Shown: piece by piece, positions 60,800 to 64,000 of the stretch | Position numbering within the stretch: position 1 is the first letter of the stretch | How the letters are laid out: the number at the start of each line of letters is the position of its first letter | Assembly: GCA_036387135.1 (NCBI GenBank) | Contig: DASVUH010000036.1 | Coordinates: 1-64,000, forward strand | Source: JALZCH01 sp036387135 | GTDB lineage: Bacteria; Acidobacteriota; Blastocatellia; Pyrinomonadales; Pyrinomonadaceae | Direction of reading: 5' to 3' | Length of the DNA stretch: 64,000 nt | Position numbers and translations under genes: made by a program | Notes under the pieces: generated by a model | What the model was told of the DNA's origin: nothing | The model's input: the letters and a program-made list of their open reading frames with translations, nothing else | Databases searched by the model: none

Positions 60800-63700
60800 A
60801 TGAAAAACCTGACGCTTTATTCATCGTTACATCGCTTTACAGCCGTGCTGTTATTATCGGCAATGAGTCTGAGCCTGCTTTTCGGCGGCAGTCGAGTTCT
60901 CGCACAAACCCAACCGGCGCGCGAGAATTTATTAAACCCTAATAATCAATCTGAATCGCTGCTTGTCAAATATGCTGTCAATCTGACCGAAACGTCCGTT
61001 AATAACGAAAACGATTCAGAGGCAATTAAAGGATTTGATTCGGAGCTGAAAGAAATTTCCGCCGCTTTAACCCAACGGCAGCCCGTAAATCCGATTATCG
61101 TCAGCGAAGACGGCGGATCATCGGCTCTCCAGCTTGTGCAAATGCTGGCTGGCAAAATAGCCGCCGGCGATGCGCCCAAGTCTTTACGCGACAAACAAAT
61201 TTACTGGCTCGACACCGCAAATCTTTATGACGGCGCGAAAAACGATGCTGAAATCGCGGCTCGCTGGTCGGCTCTGCTCGCCGAAGTCAAAGCCGGGCGC
61301 GGAAAACTAGTGCTCTTCGTCCTCGAATTGCCCGCTCTGGTCGGCGGGATTTCAAGAGAGTCGAAACCCGTCCAGACATTGCTCGAACAGGCGATTAAAG
61401 AAGGCAACCTGCGAGTTATCGGCGAAGTATTTGACGAAGAAACGTTCAACGCTTCGTTTGCAGCCAATCAATCGCTGCGACAATATTTCACTTTGATTAA
61501 ATCGCCGCTCAGCGACGAAGGCACGGCGAAAAACGCCAAAACCGAGCGCGAGCGTAAAGGTTTTGTCGGCGCTAAAATCGCCCCGGATTTGGAAGAAATG
61601 ATTAACGCGAGCGATGAAAAAATTCGCGTTATCGCCCAGGTTAACAATCCCGACAGCGCCAGGCTCCAGCAGCTTTTAAAAGACGCCGATGCCGAGATCG
61701 TCAGCCGAATGGATAATTTCAACTCGCTTGAAATCGAGATTCCGGCGCGCAACGTTTCGCTTTTGAGCGACAGCCGTTTGACGAATTATCTCTCCCCTAA
61801 CCGTTCAATCGGCAATCTCGGTCACGTCAGCAAAGAGACCGGGCTTGATTCGATCCTGGCAAATCCCGCAACCGGCAATTTGAAGGGCGGCGGAATTGGC
61901 ATTGCGATTCTCGATTCGGGCATTCAAAGCGCGCACAGCTCCTTTAAAAATGCTGCGGGCGTTTCGCGCATTTTAAAAGCCGTTGACTTCACCGGCAGCA
62001 ACACCACCGACGATTTATACGGTCACGGAACTCACGTCGCTTCGATGGCTGCGGGCGGAAAAATGAGCGACGGAGATGAGCGTTTTACGGGAGTCGCTCA
62101 AGATTCAAACATTGTTAGTCTGCGTGTTCTCGACCAGTATGGAAAAGGTCAAACGTCTTGGGTTTTAAAAGCTCTCGACTGGGTTTTATCGAATCGCACC
62201 GCTTATAACATTCGCGTAGTCAATCTGAGCCTGGGCGGAAACGCCGTTGACAGCTACAAAAACGATGCGCTCTGCCGCGCCGTTCGCAAAATGGTTGATC
62301 ACGGCATCGTTGTCGTCGCCGCAGCCGGAAACGACGGCAAAGATTCTAACGGACGCAAAATTTATGGAAGAGTTCATTCGCCCGGCAACGAGCCTTCGGC
62401 AATTACCGTCGGCGCTTCAAACACTTACGGCTCGGATGATCGCGCCGACGACAGCGTCGCGTCATTTAGCTCGCGCGGTCCGACGCGCTCGTTCTGGACG
62501 GACGCGCAAAACAGAAAACATTACGACAACATCATCAAACCCGACCTCGTCGCTCCGGGAAACAAAATCATCGGTTCAAAATCGAAAAGCGATAAGCTGA
62601 GCAGAGATTTTCCTTCGCTCAAAGCGAAAGATTCCGCCGATGACAATCTGGACGCAATGTATTTGAGCGGAACTTCCGTTTCGGCTCCGGTCGTAGCCGG
62701 CAGCGTTGCAGTGATGCTGCAAGCGAACCCGAATTTGACGCCGAATATGGTCAAATCCATTCTTCACTACACGGCGCAGCCGCTGCGCGGATTTAATATG
62801 TTCGAGCAAGGCGCGGGACAATTGAATCTCGCGGGCGCGGTGACGGTTGCAAAATATGCGCGCACAGATTTGAAAGCTAAGTATTTGAGCGATCTCGGTT
62901 TTAACAATATCGCCAACGGTAACGGACAGGCTGAAAAGGACCGCAGCAACGGCGGCGTAAACTCAGGCGACGGAGGTACGATTTCTCTCGACGGCGTGAA
63001 ATATGCAAAAGGAATCGGCGTCCACGCAAACTCTCAATTAACTTATGCTATGAACGGCGGCTATCAGTTCTTTATGTCCGACATCGGCATTGACGACGCG
63101 GTCGGCGCAAACGGAAAAGTCGTTTTCCAGGTTTACGTTGACGGCGTGAAGAAATACGACAGCGCCGCGATGACTTACAGTACGGCGGCGAAATCCATCA
63201 AAGTTGATGTCGCGGGCGGAAAAGAGCTTAAGCTCGTCGTTACGGACGGCGGAGACGGCAACGCAAACGACCAGGCAGATTGGGCATCCGCGAGATTAAC
63301 GCCGTACATTGACCCGTCGCAAAATATGCTCGCTCCCGCGTATCAATCGTATCTGCCGTATCTGCTGGCAACACCTAACCCACCGACAACAAACATCGGC
63401 TCCGGCGCGAGCTTCACCTGGTCGTGCGGAATTATCTTTAATCGCACCTATGCGACCGGCACGGGATTGTTTCGCGCGCTGAAAGTTTTCGGCGAAGGCT
63501 ATCTCCTCGGCGACGGCGTGAACGAAAGCACCGGCACTGTTTCGATCAACACCGCAATGCTCCCGTCAGACATCACGCTCGGAACTCAGGTAATGACGAG
63601 TAGCGGAATCGTAATGGGCGACGGAACGGCTTTAACCAACGTTTCAAACCTGCTCGGCGACGGCATCGTGATGGGTGACGGCATCGTTATGGGCGACGGG

Positions 63701-63808
63701 GTTCTTATGGGCGACGGAGTTCTAATGGGCGACGGAATCGTGATGGGCGACGCCCGCGCAATGTCGGTTCTTGCCAGCGGCGATAATACTGCTTGTATGA
63801 AACCGTAA
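60800..63808 (+). CDS. Secreted subtilase with degenerate ClpB-type NBD1, NPCBM domain and MGDG-repeat tail
   Basis: A 1002-residue exported protein. ATG 60800 follows AAAGGAAAG. Signal peptide; then a degenerate ClpB/ClpC-type first AAA+ domain (residues about 90-238): NPIIVSEDGGSSAL in place of the Walker A, GKLVLFVLELPALVGG in place of Walker B, and GNLRVIGEVFDEETFNASF, a ClpB-like block; then an I9-like propeptide region (IRVIAQVNNPDSARLQQLL); then an S8 domain with D372 (AILDSGIQ), H409 (YGHGTHVAS), N511 (AAGND) and S626 (LSGTSVSAP), all intact; an NPCBM domain (AKGIGVHANSQLTYAM, about 855-970); and a C-terminal run of MGDG units. The protease domain looks active, the AAA+ domain is not. 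Confidence 0.88.
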   Translation: MKNLTLYSSLHRFTAVLLLSAMSLSLLFGGSRVLAQTQPARENLLNPNNQSESLLVKYAVNLTETSVNNENDSEAIKGFDSELKEISAALTQRQPVNPIIVSEDGGSSALQLVQMLAGKIAAGDAPKSLRDKQIYWLDTANLYDGAKNDAEIAARWSALLAEVKAGRGKLVLFVLELPALVGGISRESKPVQTLLEQAIKEGNLRVIGEVFDEETFNASFAANQSLRQYFTLIKSPLSDEGTAKNAKTERERKGFVGAKIAPDLEEMINASDEKIRVIAQVNNPDSARLQQLLKDADAEIVSRMDNFNSLEIEIPARNVSLLSDSRLTNYLSPNRSIGNLGHVSKETGLDSILANPATGNLKGGGIGIAILDSGIQSAHSSFKNAAGVSRILKAVDFTGSNTTDDLYGHGTHVASMAAGGKMSDGDERFTGVAQDSNIVSLRVLDQYGKGQTSWVLKALDWVLSNRTAYNIRVVNLSLGGNAVDSYKNDALCRAVRKMVDHGIVVVAAAGNDGKDSNGRKIYGRVHSPGNEPSAITVGASNTYGSDDRADDSVASFSSRGPTRSFWTDAQNRKHYDNIIKPDLVAPGNKIIGSKSKSDKLSRDFPSLKAKDSADDNLDAMYLSGTSVSAPVVAGSVAVMLQANPNLTPNMVKSILHYTAQPLRGFNMFEQGAGQLNLAGAVTVAKYARTDLKAKYLSDLGFNNIANGNGQAEKDRSNGGVNSGDGGTISLDGVKYAKGIGVHANSQLTYAMNGGYQFFMSDIGIDDAVGANGKVVFQVYVDGVKKYDSAAMTYSTAAKSIKVDVAGGKELKLVVTDGGDGNANDQADWASARLTPYIDPSQNMLAPAYQSYLPYLLATPNPPTTNIGSGASFTWSCGIIFNRTYATGTGLFRALKVFGEGYLLGDGVNESTGTVSINTAMLPSDITLGTQVMTSSGIVMGDGTALTNVSNLLGDGIVMGDGIVMGDGVLMGDGVLMGDGIVMGDARAMSVLASGDNTACMKP

Positions 63809-63822
63809 TAAGCCGCTATTAT

Positions 63823-63860
63823 AGGGCGAGCGGACGATTCTCGTTTCGCTCGCCCTTTTA
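63823..63860 (+). terminator. Rho-independent terminator of the subtilase gene
   Basis: AGGGCGAGCG (63823-63832) and CGCTCGCCCT (63847-63856) are perfect 10-base arms followed by a T-tract. Confidence 0.88.
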
Positions 63861-64000
63861 ACATTTACCTTCTTCAAAACTCTCCCCTGTTTTTCTTCTG
63901 TTTTTCCCATTTCCGACCAGCGCCCTTTGAGTTAATCCGATGCCGACGAAAACAAAACGCCAGTTATTTGTAGAAATTTACCGGTGGCTGGTTATTTCCA

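Overview
The window is a chromosomal segment from a free-living, diderm bacterium. It carries an LpxD for lipid A, TonB-dependent outer-membrane receptor architecture, and many secreted and lipoprotein-type proteins. The style of the genes points to Acidobacteriota, most likely a Blastocatellia/Pyrinomonadaceae-type lineage: VWFA-related secreted proteins, an Oar-like TonB receptor with an N-terminal carboxypeptidase-regulatory domain, CSLREA/BACON/FG-GAP surface proteins, multi-pass Ser/Thr kinases, and low-complexity palindromes in most gene gaps. The taxonomic call is an inference from gene content, not from a marker gene. I saw no rRNA, tRNA, CRISPR array or prophage.

Layout. 1-5082 (minus strand) is an accessory cluster of secreted proteins of unknown function, with duplicated and truncated copies of one gene. 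5465-9031 (minus) is a housekeeping block, ispA-xseB-(unknown)-xseA. 9102-15841 (minus) holds a stump of a D12-class DNA methyltransferase, a secreted protein, a secreted VWA protein that appears fused to a restriction-endonuclease-like domain, and a membrane Ser/Thr kinase whose activation loop has been invaded by a heptamer repeat. 16031-23922 (plus) is an envelope-lipid and glycosylation run: PHP hydrolase, two GT4 glycosyltransferases, a membrane protein, a MacB-type permease, and BtaA and BtaB for betaine lipids. 24140-32667 holds a TonB receptor, a GNAT enzyme with a small membrane protein, and a large beta-helix/BACON/FG-GAP surface protein. 32749-46163 is rich in signalling: a CheY-like protein, an HD-GYP/GGDEF hybrid, a histidine kinase with an NtrC-type regulator, and a BON-LysM protein; queA, a Clp-N protein, a CBM9-like protein and an MFS exporter lie between them. 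46163-51139 includes lpxD and an olsBA ornithine-lipid operon. 51183-52209 is a small transposase-less mobile element. 52254-63808 has rpiB, a CarH-like B12 photoreceptor regulator, an HtrA-TPR protease, nadK, a VIT-VWA protein and a subtilase with a degenerate ClpB-type ATPase domain.

How the parts fit. Betaine lipids (BtaAB) and ornithine lipids (OlsBA) are both phosphorus-free membrane lipids, so this strain probably can replace phospholipids, perhaps together with glycolipids made by the adjacent GT4 enzymes. Signalling genes form at least one complete two-component pair (41866-45443).

The most unusual items are: (i) the secreted VWA to PD-(D/E)XK restriction-enzyme fusion next to a methyltransferase remnant; (ii) the 1,027-bp TIR-bounded element inserted with a 10-bp duplication exactly in the loop of an intergenic hairpin; (iii) the pseudo-ClpB domain inside a secreted subtilase; (iv) heptamer repeats inside a kinase activation loop that resemble the intergenic palindromes.
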